From Stackebrandtia endophytica (GTDB taxonomy: Bacteria > Actinomycetota > Actinomycetes > Mycobacteriales > Micromonosporaceae), in the NCBI RefSeq assembly GCF_006716355.1, contig NZ_VFOW01000001.1, forward strand, positions 3,782,001-3,846,000: DNA of 64,000 bases. The letters are read 5' to 3'. Below the pieces are notes generated by a model that made no database searches, was not told the DNA's origin, and was given only the letters and a program-made list of their open reading frames with translations. Positions 44,484-53,227 of the stretch are shown piece after piece. Positions within the stretch are counted from its first letter, which is position 1. Each line of letters starts with the position of its first letter. Position numbers and translations under genes: made by a program.

Positions 44484-46586
44484 ATGGCCGCGCAGTCATC
44501 GTTCTTTGTTCGAAAGCTCTTGAGGGGTGGCCCTCTTCGAATAGGAACCATTGCGCTTCGGCGACAGTGGTGGTCGTTGCTGGAGGTCAGCACTCGTTGG
44601 GCACAGTCGGTTGATCCCGATGCCGGGATCGTCGTCTTTCGTCGAGGACTGGTCGCGGAGAAGAAGGCGGGGGACTTCGACGCCGCAACGGCCCTCTACC
44701 TGCGTGCGGTGCAGACCGAGCCGTATCAGTTCCCGTGGTACCGGCAGTTCGCCGAAGCCGTTCGTGTGAGTGCGGGGATCGAGGCGCAGCTGACCGCGTA
44801 TGACGATGCGGTGAAGCAGGGCATGGGTCTTCCTGCCATGTGGGACGTGCTGCGGGCGAGCGCCTATGAGGCGAGCGGTCGAAACGAGGAGGCGATCGCC
44901 GAGTATCGACGGATCATCGCGATGCCCGGTCTGCGACTGGGCGTGGCCCCGTGGATGTATATCGCCGGTGCCTGCGAACGCCTTCTCGACCACCCGGCAG
45001 GTGTTCGCGCGTTGCAGATCGCGGTACGGGAGGATGGCGACGATGTGTCGGCCCGGCGGGCGCTTGCGGCGGCGCTCGGGGGGATCGGCGAATGGGAGGA
45101 GGCCGAGAAGCATTACCGTACCTTGGTCGATAATGGACAGCCGAACCTGGCGGTACGCTATTCTTGGGCGATCAACGCCGAACGGGAGTACCGGACGCCG
45201 TTTCAACTGCACACCGACCTGGAATCGTCGTCGACGGTTCCACGCGACCGCAGTGAGGGGCGTGCCAAAGAGGCGTTCAACACCGCGGTATCCCTGATGC
45301 ACCATCTGCTTGACGCGTCGCCACATCGAATTCGAACCGCGCATCGTCTCGGCCGACTATACGAAGCGGCCGGAATGCTGCAGGAAGCCGCTTCGGCTTA
45401 TACCGAGGGCCTGCGACGACTGGCTTCCATCGATGAGGCGTGGGTACATAAAGCGGTCATCGATTGGCAGTTCAGGCTCGACTATGTGAAGCATCAGATG
45501 TCGACATCTCTGAGCGATGACGTCCGCATGGCTCGCACCGTGATTCCCGGTCCCCAGCCGGAACACCCTCACAAGGTCATCGGCTTCTATGAAGGACACC
45601 TCATCAATCGTGGCCTCAGTATCAGTGGGTTCGTGCTGAACCGGGATGTCGATTCCGTCGAGCTTCAGATCGACGGTGTCCGTGTCAAGGAGGTCGTCGT
45701 TGACGCACGTAGCTGGATGCCCGGCTTCAAATTCCTGATCACCAATGACACGCTGCGGTTGTTGAATCCGCAGAGCCAGTTGACCATCGGGGTGGGTGCA
45801 GAACGGCTTCAAACCCAGGGTGGCGCGGAATACCTGCGATTGGACGTGCCCGACGGTGAGGGGGGACTGTTCGATCGATTGTCCTCCGGGGCGAGCATCA
45901 GCAAGAAGGGCGTGCTGAGCCGGTCGAGAAGCGGGGCCGACCATCGTCTCCGCTATCTCGATGTGTACGGCAGGGTGAACCGGGACTTCCGTGACCTGAC
46001 GGGACGAAACCTGGTGCTGCTTTATGGAACACTGTTGGGCTGCTACCGAGACGGCCGTTTCATTGACGGCGACGATGACTTCGACATCGGTTTCATGTCC
46101 GACGGAACCGATCCGGATAGCCTGAAGAAAGACTGCCTACGGATCATGTTGGGTCTCATAGACCGTGGATATGATGTGAGTCTTGCCCTGGATGGACGAA
46201 TGTTCAAGATCCATCTCGACGGTATGACACTCGACGTCAATCCCCTGTGGTTCTTCGAAGATCGAGTGTGGGGTTTCCAAGGTCATGCGATCACGCCCGA
46301 TGCGATCGAACCGTCGATTGAGATGGAGTTCGAGGGATCGGTGGTCCACATTCCCGCCAATAGTGAAGCCCTCCTCGCGGACAACTACGGACCGACATGG
46401 CGTAAGCCGGAGCCCGGGTTCCGTTACTACCGAAGCGACCACGACCTGAAGGTGCTTCAACGTGGTCGGCTGGTTCCCAGCGAGGTCCGCGCCCTCAGGA
46501 CCCGAGTCGCCAAGGTCCGACGTGCCAACCCGTCCGCCGGTGACTTCGTCGGGTTCAGCGACCCCGAGGACCTCGCGTTCGGATAG
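44484..46586 (+). CDS. TPR-LicD protein, candidate phosphonate/phospho-alcohol transferase (copy 1)
   Basis: 700 residues from ATG 44484 (GAAAGG six bases upstream); TTG and GTG codons further up lack a site. Residues about 45-330 are helical TPR-like repeats (GDFDAATALYLRAVQTEPY, GRNEEAIAEYRRII, EWEEAEKHYRTLV, GMLQEAASAYTEGLRRL). Residues about 370-470 are beta-rich (GLSISGFVLNRDVDSVELQI). Residues about 495-660 are a LicD nucleotidyltransferase-fold domain: LVLLYGTLLGCYRDG and FIDGDDDFDIGF supply the glycine motif and metal Asp residues near 511-535. LicD moves phosphocholine from CDP-choline onto surface glycans, and FKTN/FKRP relatives move ribitol-phosphate from CDP-ribitol. Beside a CMP-phosphonate route it is a good candidate for placing the phosphonate on the polymer. 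Confidence 0.85.
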   Translation: MAAQSSFFVRKLLRGGPLRIGTIALRRQWWSLLEVSTRWAQSVDPDAGIVVFRRGLVAEKKAGDFDAATALYLRAVQTEPYQFPWYRQFAEAVRVSAGIEAQLTAYDDAVKQGMGLPAMWDVLRASAYEASGRNEEAIAEYRRIIAMPGLRLGVAPWMYIAGACERLLDHPAGVRALQIAVREDGDDVSARRALAAALGGIGEWEEAEKHYRTLVDNGQPNLAVRYSWAINAEREYRTPFQLHTDLESSSTVPRDRSEGRAKEAFNTAVSLMHHLLDASPHRIRTAHRLGRLYEAAGMLQEAASAYTEGLRRLASIDEAWVHKAVIDWQFRLDYVKHQMSTSLSDDVRMARTVIPGPQPEHPHKVIGFYEGHLINRGLSISGFVLNRDVDSVELQIDGVRVKEVVVDARSWMPGFKFLITNDTLRLLNPQSQLTIGVGAERLQTQGGAEYLRLDVPDGEGGLFDRLSSGASISKKGVLSRSRSGADHRLRYLDVYGRVNRDFRDLTGRNLVLLYGTLLGCYRDGRFIDGDDDFDIGFMSDGTDPDSLKKDCLRIMLGLIDRGYDVSLALDGRMFKIHLDGMTLDVNPLWFFEDRVWGFQGHAITPDAIEPSIEMEFEGSVVHIPANSEALLADNYGPTWRKPEPGFRYYRSDHDLKVLQRGRLVPSEVRALRTRVAKVRRANPSAGDFVGFSDPEDLAFG

Positions 46587-46621
46587 ATCGTCGGCGTCGC
46601 GACGGGGGGACCGGGAGTCTC

Positions 46622-46657
46622 AAACCGGTGAGGGCACCATGGCCCTCACCGGTTTTC
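46622..46657. terminator. bidirectional terminator between convergent LicD genes
   Basis: A 14-bp perfect stem, AAACCGGTGAGGGC (46622-46635) with GCCCTCACCGGTTT (46642-46655) and a six-base loop. Runs of A on the left and T on the right make it suitable for both convergent transcripts. Confidence 0.85.
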
Positions 46658-46665
46658 GTCGTCGA

Positions 46666-48765
46666 TCAGCCGATGAAACGTCCAAGTGGATAGAACTCCT
46701 GCGAACCAACGGAGAAGAATCGGCCTGCATCGGGATTACCCGCGGTCTCCCGCTTCACCCGATCCGCCAGGTCTCGATACTCCGGAATCGTGATCAGCGC
46801 TTCCGACAGGTGTCGTAGCACCGACGGGTGGACGTCGGAGTCGTGGTACGTGAAACCGGGGTCGGGAACATTCCAGCTGGCCCCATATTGGTTGCGTAGG
46901 AATTTCTCGGTGGCGGCGGGGACTGCGACCTCGATGTCCCGCAGTTTCCCCGTGGTGACGGGAAGGAAGTCTTCTCTCGTCGCCGGGAACGAACAATTGT
47001 TGTGCAGCCAAACGTTGCCGTTTCGGAACCAGATGGGATGCAGGTCCAAGTGCATGTCCTGCTCATCGACCTCCTCGGCCAACTGCACCCGTAGCAGGCG
47101 GCCACGTCGGTTGAAGCTGACCACGAAGCCGGCCTTGACCAACTCCACGATGATGTCAAAGGCCTCGGCCTTGACCTGTTGGGGTTCGGAGTGGGCGCTG
47201 ATCCAGCCACCGTCGAAATCATCGTCGCCCTTGATGAAATCGCCCTCTCGGTGATAGCCCAACAACGTGCCGTAGATCAGAAACAGCGACTTGTCCAGTT
47301 CGGTTTCGAAGAACTCGCGAACCCGTGCGTAGGTCCGCAGGTACCGATCCTGGCGGTCACGGGTCTGCTCGGACGTATACGGGATGCCCCCCTTCTTGTC
47401 CAGGGTGTGCCCCGACCTGGCGAACTTCATGGCCGACCCGTCGCCGTGCGGGATGCTCAATCGCATCAGGTCGCCGCCGGCGGCAGCCTGCAGTGGCTGT
47501 CCATCGGCCGTGGTCACGGTGATGTCGGCGGTTACGGGAAAATACGGCAGTGCGTTGCGCCCGGCCGCGTAGACGAAAGTTCCCAGGATCTCCGAATTAT
47601 CGACCTTCACTCGACGAATCGGCACGCCGTCGAGTGAGATGGTCAGTTCCTGACAATCCACGGCAGACACAAGCCCTGAAAGATGCAACCCCGAGTAGGT
47701 GATCTGGGCGAAGAACAGGCCGGGGATCCTCCCCGCCGTCGGCGCGGGTACCGGTTCGGGAACTGTTACGGCGCAGTCGAAGTGTGGGTCCTCGACTCGA
47801 GCCTCACCGAGGCTGGCACGTGCGGACTCGATCTTGTATTGCCAGCGGTGTTTGACTGCGAAGGTCCAGGTGCCTTTGGCCTTCTCGGCCATCCCGAGTG
47901 CTTCCTCGTAGGCCGCTATGCATTTTTCGAGGTCTCCTACCGCAGCATGCGCGTCCGCCAAGCCGGACCGCCACCGGATGCGACGTGGTTTGAGGGTTGT
48001 GGCTTGGACGAAGGCCTTCAACGCCGCCTTCCGGCATGTGACGACGCTGAGATCGGATTCCCTGGCGGTTTCCGGAATGGGAGTGAACACCAGCGCTTCC
48101 CGGCCGCCATCCACCGGGCCGGTGAAGGTGCCGCGCCATTTGGCGATCAGCGCACAGATCCGGCCCAATCTCAGTTGTGCTTCCGCATCGTTGGGCTTGA
48201 TCCGTACGTAGCTGGTCAGGGCTTCCTTCGCCTCTGCCCAATGGCTCAAGGCGGTGTACGCCTCGGCCAGCTCCCACAACAGTGTGGCCGTGCATATGCC
48301 GGAACGACGGATCTGTTGACCGGCGAGCACGATTCCGACATTGCTTTCGACTTTCTTGGCGGTGCAGCGCAGTTGCCACGCGTGAGGTAGTGGTGTGTCA
48401 TCAGCCGCGCAGGCGTCCCGGGCGGCGCGGTATGCCGCCTCGTGTTTCTCCTGTTTGGAGAGAATAACGCTGAGCTCGTGGGACCAACTGGCTCTGGCCA
48501 GTTCAAGGCGTTTCGAGGGCGCGGGTTCCCTGCTCGACTTCAGCGCTACCCGGTAGGCGGCCTCAGCCTCGGCCCACCTTCCGATCTGTCGTAGCGCGTG
48601 ACCGAGCTTGGCCGCACCCGGCCCGGACTGCTGGTTGCGCAACAACCGAACCGAAATGTGCCAGTAGGCGTACTTGGGGGCCGATCGGAGGCGCCGAAAC
48701 ACAGAGGCGATCTTCACATTTGATCCTGAGAATGGGCGATTGGGCTGGCGCTGATCGTAGCCCAT
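46666..48765 (-). CDS. TPR-LicD protein (copy 2)
   Basis: 699 residues from ATG 48765 (AGGGA about seven bases upstream); a GTG at 48717 with AGGA six bases upstream is an equally good alternative giving VKIASVFRRLRS. The architecture equals copy 1: TPR-like repeats (IGRWAEAEAAYRVALKSS, SHWAEAKEALTSYVRIKPN, GDLEKCIAAYEEALG), a beta-rich linker (GLHLSGLVSAVDCQELTISL) and a LicD domain with LFLIYGTLLGYHREG and FIKGDDDFDGGW near residues 493-520. The two copies are convergent and well diverged, so they probably have different acceptors or positions on the chain. Predicted role: transfer of a phospho-alcohol or phosphonate from a CDP/CMP donor. Confidence 0.85.
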   Translation of the reverse strand: MGYDQRQPNRPFSGSNVKIASVFRRLRSAPKYAYWHISVRLLRNQQSGPGAAKLGHALRQIGRWAEAEAAYRVALKSSREPAPSKRLELARASWSHELSVILSKQEKHEAAYRAARDACAADDTPLPHAWQLRCTAKKVESNVGIVLAGQQIRRSGICTATLLWELAEAYTALSHWAEAKEALTSYVRIKPNDAEAQLRLGRICALIAKWRGTFTGPVDGGREALVFTPIPETARESDLSVVTCRKAALKAFVQATTLKPRRIRWRSGLADAHAAVGDLEKCIAAYEEALGMAEKAKGTWTFAVKHRWQYKIESARASLGEARVEDPHFDCAVTVPEPVPAPTAGRIPGLFFAQITYSGLHLSGLVSAVDCQELTISLDGVPIRRVKVDNSEILGTFVYAAGRNALPYFPVTADITVTTADGQPLQAAAGGDLMRLSIPHGDGSAMKFARSGHTLDKKGGIPYTSEQTRDRQDRYLRTYARVREFFETELDKSLFLIYGTLLGYHREGDFIKGDDDFDGGWISAHSEPQQVKAEAFDIIVELVKAGFVVSFNRRGRLLRVQLAEEVDEQDMHLDLHPIWFRNGNVWLHNNCSFPATREDFLPVTTGKLRDIEVAVPAATEKFLRNQYGASWNVPDPGFTYHDSDVHPSVLRHLSEALITIPEYRDLADRVKRETAGNPDAGRFFSVGSQEFYPLGRFIG

Positions 48766-49304
48766 GGTGAATCCCTGACGACCGAATGGATTCGCCGATC
48801 TTTCCGGGGGCGTCTGACCAATTCGGACGTGCCCGTGGAACGGGTGGGAGCGGCCTAACATTTCGTTGCCGTCGCCCGGCGCGATCAATCACCTGCCTGA
48901 GGTGGATATCCGAGATCGTGGTCATCGACGTCGGCCGGTACATGTCGTGCAGTTCTTGTCGGCCAGGTGATGTGCCTACCGATATGCGATGCGGTCTCGC
49001 CACGATTGGCCAACCCAGCCACCCGGTCGCGGTCGCCGCCGTGCGGTTCGGCTCACCCGGCCGAACTCACCACAGAGCGGTTTCCTACCTACGGTGGGTG
49101 ATCCCTCGTATGGGGCAATTGTGACATTTACTGCCCGGGAGGGCTGGGGTCCGCCGGATTCCGGATGCGGACGGCTAACGTTTACCTACACGCCGTCGGG
49201 TGGCTACCGGGGCTAGCGCCTGGTGTCGGGGTTGGGATTTTCGGCTACAGTTCGCCCTGGGAGGCGCAAAACTATTCATTCGTTTGAACGAGGGGTCTTC
49301 CGTC
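48766..49304. other. divergent intergenic region before the Stealth-fusion gene
   Basis: No convincing gene; the open plus-strand frames here lack ribosome sites and protein-like composition. The Stealth frame remains open back to 49200. ATTGTGACATTT at 49118-49129 recurs with one change at 53118-53129 upstream of the mce operon, a possible shared regulatory site. Confidence 0.4.
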
Positions 49305-51974
49305 GTGAGTGTTGCTTTCGTGGTCACCACCGCGTATCAACTGTTCCATTACAAGAATATTGCGGCGCATCTGTCTGATGTAACCGCGGTACTTGAAGTG
49401 CGGGAACAGGATTTCGAGCTTACCGAAGAGGTCATTGCCAAACACCTCCCCGGGGTAGCCGTCGAAACCGTTTCCCGTGAGCGGTTGAAAGACCTCGACG
49501 GCCGCTTCGACGCCGTTGTGTGTCAAACCCCGATCCTGCCGCTGGAATTCTTTGATTCCAGTTACGTGATCGCGCAACAATACAGTTTGGCCAAAGAGAA
49601 CTATCAATACGGCGTGTGGCGTGCACAGGCCGACCTCAACCTGATGTACGGGGACTACTCGGTCGGAAAGGTCGAGGGATTCAGCCGGGCGGTCGCGGTG
49701 GGCAACCCGTTGCTCGACCCCTACTTCGCGCAGCCGACGACCCGACGCGGATGGTCGGCCACCGAACGCAACCGCATCCTCTACATGCCGACCTACGGCT
49801 CGTTGTCCTCGATGCAGTCGGTGCTGCCGGTCCTGCGGGAGCTGGACGCCGACATCACGATCAAGCTTCACCACGCCGAGACCCTCGAACTGGACTCACT
49901 CCCGGCCCATATCAGTGTCGTCGGTGCCGAGGACGACCCGTGTGTGCTGTTGGCCGAGCACGACGGCGTCCTGAGCGACTTCTCCGGCGCGGCTTTCGAC
50001 GCGCTGTACGCGGGTGTTCCGACGGTGGTGTGCGGCACCGTCGACCTCAACAGCAAGGATCTGGTCCGACTGTCCGATTCGGAGCGGGAGCAGTCGACCC
50101 TGGCGTCGTTGGCCGGCACCTGGCAGCCCGACCGGGGGGCCGCGGCCCTGTTGGAGGCATTCTCGACGGCCGAGGAACTGCAGACCGGCGACGAGTACGA
50201 GATGTTCCGGAAACGGTTCTTCATCAACCCCGGTACCGCCGGGGAGGCCTGCGCCGCCCAGATCCGTGAACTCATCGACACCGGCAGGAGCGAACACTTC
50301 GGCTCGGACCAGGTCCGTTCGACGGTTCGCCGCTACGTCACCTCCAATCGGCAACTCAAGGGCAAGCAGCCCCGCCCCGCCGCCACGCCGGCAGCCCGTT
50401 CACAACCACCCTCCCGGCGCGCGATCCGCCGGGTACGGCAGATCGCGGCGCGGTCGGACCGTCTGGTGAGGTTGGCGCGAAGAGTCAGACGCCGGGTGCG
50501 GGAACGGCGTCAACCCGAGATCGTCGTCAACACCTCGGCGTCGCTGGGCGCCGCGCCCGCCAGCCGCCGGGAGGCCGTGCTGCGGCTGCTGACCCCGTTC
50601 CTGACCGACGGCGGTATCGAACTGGCCCGCGACAACGACCGGGTCGGCTCCGACGTCGCCGCCCTGGCCGGTGACAAACGCAAACTTCATCGCGTGTTGA
50701 TGGCCGCCGCCGTAGAACACCCCGAATTGATGGTGCGGGTCGGCAACCAGTGGCAATTGGTCGACACCCTGCCGTTGAGCAAACTCAGCTTCCACGACGT
50801 CACCTACGCCGACTGGCTCGAGATCGGTACCACCGCCGAACACAGCAACTACGCGATCGGTGCGATGGGGTACCTGACCGTCCTGTTCGTGGAGCACCAG
50901 AAGGAACGCAACCGGTACCTGGCTCAGAAGAAGGTCGCCAACCGGGTCGACTGGACCCCGCTGTTCACCCAGACCACCACGCAGACGACCGGGCCGATCC
51001 GGGTGTCCGGCGAGGTGATCCAGCACGCGGCCGGGCCGATCGACGTGGTCTACACCTGGGTGGACTCCGCCGATGCGAACTGGCAGCGCGATCGCGCCCG
51101 TTTCGACGCGCAGACCGCCAACGCCAGCGCCGCCAACGCGGAGCGGTTCATCGACCGGCAGGAACTGCGGTATTCGCTTCGCGCGTTGGAGCTGTTCGCG
51201 CCGTTCGTGCGTGACATCTACATCGTGACCGCCGGGCAACACCCCGAGTGGTTGGCCAAGGATCATCCCCGGGTGCGAGTGGTGTCGCACCGGGAGATCT
51301 TCCCCGACGAGTCGATGCTGCCGACGTTCAACTCACATGCCATCGAGGCGTGCCTGCACCGGATCCCGGGCCTGTCGGAGAACTTCCTGTACTTCAACGA
51401 CGACGTATTCGTCGGTCAGGAGGTCGAGGCCTCCGATTTCTTCACCATCGCGGGCCAGGCGAAGGTGCGATTGTCTCCCTCGCAGTACATCTATCAGGGG
51501 GAGCCGGAGGCCGACGCGATTCCAACCGACTGGGCTGCCTACAACTCACTGCAGTTGATCGCCAAGGACTTTGACATCACTTTCGACCGGCGGGTCAAGC
51601 ACGTTCCGCTGGTGTTGAAGAAGAGCGTGCTGGCCGAGATCGAACAGCGCTTCCCGCAGGAGATCGAGCGTACGCGGGCGGCTCGATTCCGGTCGGTGAC
51701 CGATATCGCGGTGCCCAGCATGTTCGCGCAGTACTACGGCATGGCCGGCGGCCAGGCGGTGGAGTGGCCGGGTGCTCGCAACGAGTACGTCTACCTCGAC
51801 ACCGGTCGCGCCGACTCGCTCGACCGGTTCCAGCAGATTCTTCAACGGCCGCCGAAGTTCTTCTGCCTCAACACGACTCGCCACACCGAAGTGGATCTGC
51901 CGACGCAGGCGCAGAACCTGGCGAAGTTCTTCACCTCGGCGTTCCCCGATCCGGCGAGCTGGGAGGTTCCGTAG
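49305..51974 (+). CDS. fusion of a TagF-like GT-B domain with a Stealth capsular phosphotransferase
   Basis: 889 residues from GTG 49305, where SVAFVVTTAYQLFHYKNI starts a Rossmann strand; the frame is open to 49200. Residues 1 to about 340 resemble CDP-glycerol glycerophosphotransferases (ILYMPTYGSLSSMQSV, ADITIKLHHAETL, GVLSDFSGAAFDALYAGVP). A basic linker (about 370-430, many R and P) follows. Residues about 575-886 carry the four Stealth regions: CR1 IDVVYTWVDSADANWQ, CR2 RFIDRQELRYSLRALELF with NFLYFNDDVFVG, CR3 HVPLVLKKSVLAEIEQRF, CR4 CLNTTRHTEVDLP. Stealth proteins add sugar-1-phosphate from UDP-sugars, building phosphodiester-linked capsules. The pairing suggests alternate addition of polyol-phosphate and sugar-phosphate. 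Confidence 0.87.
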   Translation: MSVAFVVTTAYQLFHYKNIAAHLSDVTAVLEVREQDFELTEEVIAKHLPGVAVETVSRERLKDLDGRFDAVVCQTPILPLEFFDSSYVIAQQYSLAKENYQYGVWRAQADLNLMYGDYSVGKVEGFSRAVAVGNPLLDPYFAQPTTRRGWSATERNRILYMPTYGSLSSMQSVLPVLRELDADITIKLHHAETLELDSLPAHISVVGAEDDPCVLLAEHDGVLSDFSGAAFDALYAGVPTVVCGTVDLNSKDLVRLSDSEREQSTLASLAGTWQPDRGAAALLEAFSTAEELQTGDEYEMFRKRFFINPGTAGEACAAQIRELIDTGRSEHFGSDQVRSTVRRYVTSNRQLKGKQPRPAATPAARSQPPSRRAIRRVRQIAARSDRLVRLARRVRRRVRERRQPEIVVNTSASLGAAPASRREAVLRLLTPFLTDGGIELARDNDRVGSDVAALAGDKRKLHRVLMAAAVEHPELMVRVGNQWQLVDTLPLSKLSFHDVTYADWLEIGTTAEHSNYAIGAMGYLTVLFVEHQKERNRYLAQKKVANRVDWTPLFTQTTTQTTGPIRVSGEVIQHAAGPIDVVYTWVDSADANWQRDRARFDAQTANASAANAERFIDRQELRYSLRALELFAPFVRDIYIVTAGQHPEWLAKDHPRVRVVSHREIFPDESMLPTFNSHAIEACLHRIPGLSENFLYFNDDVFVGQEVEASDFFTIAGQAKVRLSPSQYIYQGEPEADAIPTDWAAYNSLQLIAKDFDITFDRRVKHVPLVLKKSVLAEIEQRFPQEIERTRAARFRSVTDIAVPSMFAQYYGMAGGQAVEWPGARNEYVYLDTGRADSLDRFQQILQRPPKFFCLNTTRHTEVDLPTQAQNLAKFFTSAFPDPASWEVP

Positions 51975-52024
51975 TCGACGCCTCACCCTGTGACGGCGCT
52001 GGTCGGGTTGGTTGATAAATTAAC

Positions 52025-52064
52025 GGTGATCGGTCGCATACATCGTGTATGTCGATCGGTCACC
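52025..52064. repeat. imperfect inverted repeat between the Stealth and GT-D genes
   Basis: The core CATACA-tcg-TGTATG is flanked by GGTGA and TCACC in mirror positions, giving a 40-base symmetrical element; GATCGGTC also occurs twice as a direct repeat (52028 and 52054). It may terminate the Stealth transcript or bind a regulator of the next gene. Confidence 0.5.
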
Positions 52065-52153
52065 CCTCCACATCATTCACCACACGGGCGGTCGACATCC
52101 ACTCCGGACGACCGATTTCGCGACCGACCCAGCGAATAGGACGGAGGGGAGCA

Positions 52154-53092
52154 GTGAGTCTGCGATCCAGCTGGCGCAGCGTGATGCGGCTCCGCCACGA
52201 ACTGAGCCAAGCGGTCACCACATTGGGTGCCATTCGGACGGAGATGGCCCGGCGTAACGAGCTCGACTCGCGTTCGGATGATCTGCGCGCGATTCGGGAG
52301 GAGTTGCGGCTGCACCGCCGCTACTACGAGATCGCCCGGCACTGGATGCTCGACTCGGTGATGCGGGAGATCTCCGAGGTCACCGACCGCTGTCAACTCG
52401 ACTTCGCCGCGACCCTGCACCATCTGATCGATCGGCGCGTCAACTTCGCCCGGTTCGGCGACGGTGAGTTTCGGCTGATGCTGCGTCCCGACCACAACAC
52501 CCGGTTCCAAGTGGGCGACCCGCAACTGCGGACACAGTTGCGGCGGGTCTTCACCCTGGACGGATATGACCCCGATCGGGTGCTGGTCGGTTTCCCGCAT
52601 CCGTACCGGAAGAACCTTCACTGGTGTGGTGTGTGGATGGACGTGTGGCCCGACTTGCGAGAGCTGATGCCGGCCGAGCCCGTTCTGGGCAACAGTCACG
52701 TCACCCGGCCCATCTTCTTCCAGCAGTTGCGCGAGGAGGGCGTCAAACTGTGGCGTCAGGTGTGGGAGGGGCGGCGCGTCACCGTGGTCACCGGAGAGGG
52801 GTCCCGGTTCAATTTGCCCGATGAGCTGTTCGACAACGTCGAGTCCATCGACATGCTGTACTCGTTGCCGGAGAACGCATTCGAGGATCTGCCCCGGATG
52901 GTCGACACGATCGGTGAGTTGGACACCGACCTGGTGCTGATCGCGCTGGGCCCGGCGGGGACGGTGTTGTCGGCTCAACTGTCCTGTCACGACATCTGGG
53001 CCGTCGACGTCGGACACATCTCCAACAGTTGGCAGACGATTTATCAGGACGCACCGATGCCCGAGCGACTGGAGACGGTCCGTTCGGAGTGA
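52154..53092 (+). CDS. GT-D fold (DUF1792-like) glycosyltransferase
   Basis: 312 residues from GTG 52154, with GGAGGGGA about four bases upstream; the longer frame to 52049 reads as leader. After a charged coiled-coil-like lead (RHELSQAVTTLGAIRTEMAR, LRAIREELRLHRR) the catalytic domain begins: VNFARFGDGEF near residue 97 holds the D-G-E metal motif of GT-D enzymes, followed by LGNSHVTRPIFFQQL and ALGPAGTVLSAQLS ... AVDVGH. Characterised GT-D enzymes add glucose late in streptococcal adhesin glycosylation. Here it follows the Stealth gene and probably adds a sugar to the same surface polymer. Confidence 0.8.
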   Translation: MSLRSSWRSVMRLRHELSQAVTTLGAIRTEMARRNELDSRSDDLRAIREELRLHRRYYEIARHWMLDSVMREISEVTDRCQLDFAATLHHLIDRRVNFARFGDGEFRLMLRPDHNTRFQVGDPQLRTQLRRVFTLDGYDPDRVLVGFPHPYRKNLHWCGVWMDVWPDLRELMPAEPVLGNSHVTRPIFFQQLREEGVKLWRQVWEGRRVTVVTGEGSRFNLPDELFDNVESIDMLYSLPENAFEDLPRMVDTIGELDTDLVLIALGPAGTVLSAQLSCHDIWAVDVGHISNSWQTIYQDAPMPERLETVRSE

Positions 53093-53227
53093 CGCCGGAC
53101 CGGGAGGCCGCGACCGGATTGTTACATTTGTGGGCCTTCCCAAGTTACCTGCCGGTTTGCTAGCCTCTGGCAGATTGACGCACATCACACTTTGAATGCC
53201 TGATGTGCGCATGACTTGGAGGATTAC

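Noticed and set aside
48786-49124. 112-codon plus-strand open frame between the LicD and Stealth genes
   Set aside because: No ribosome site and random composition; treated as divergent promoter region.
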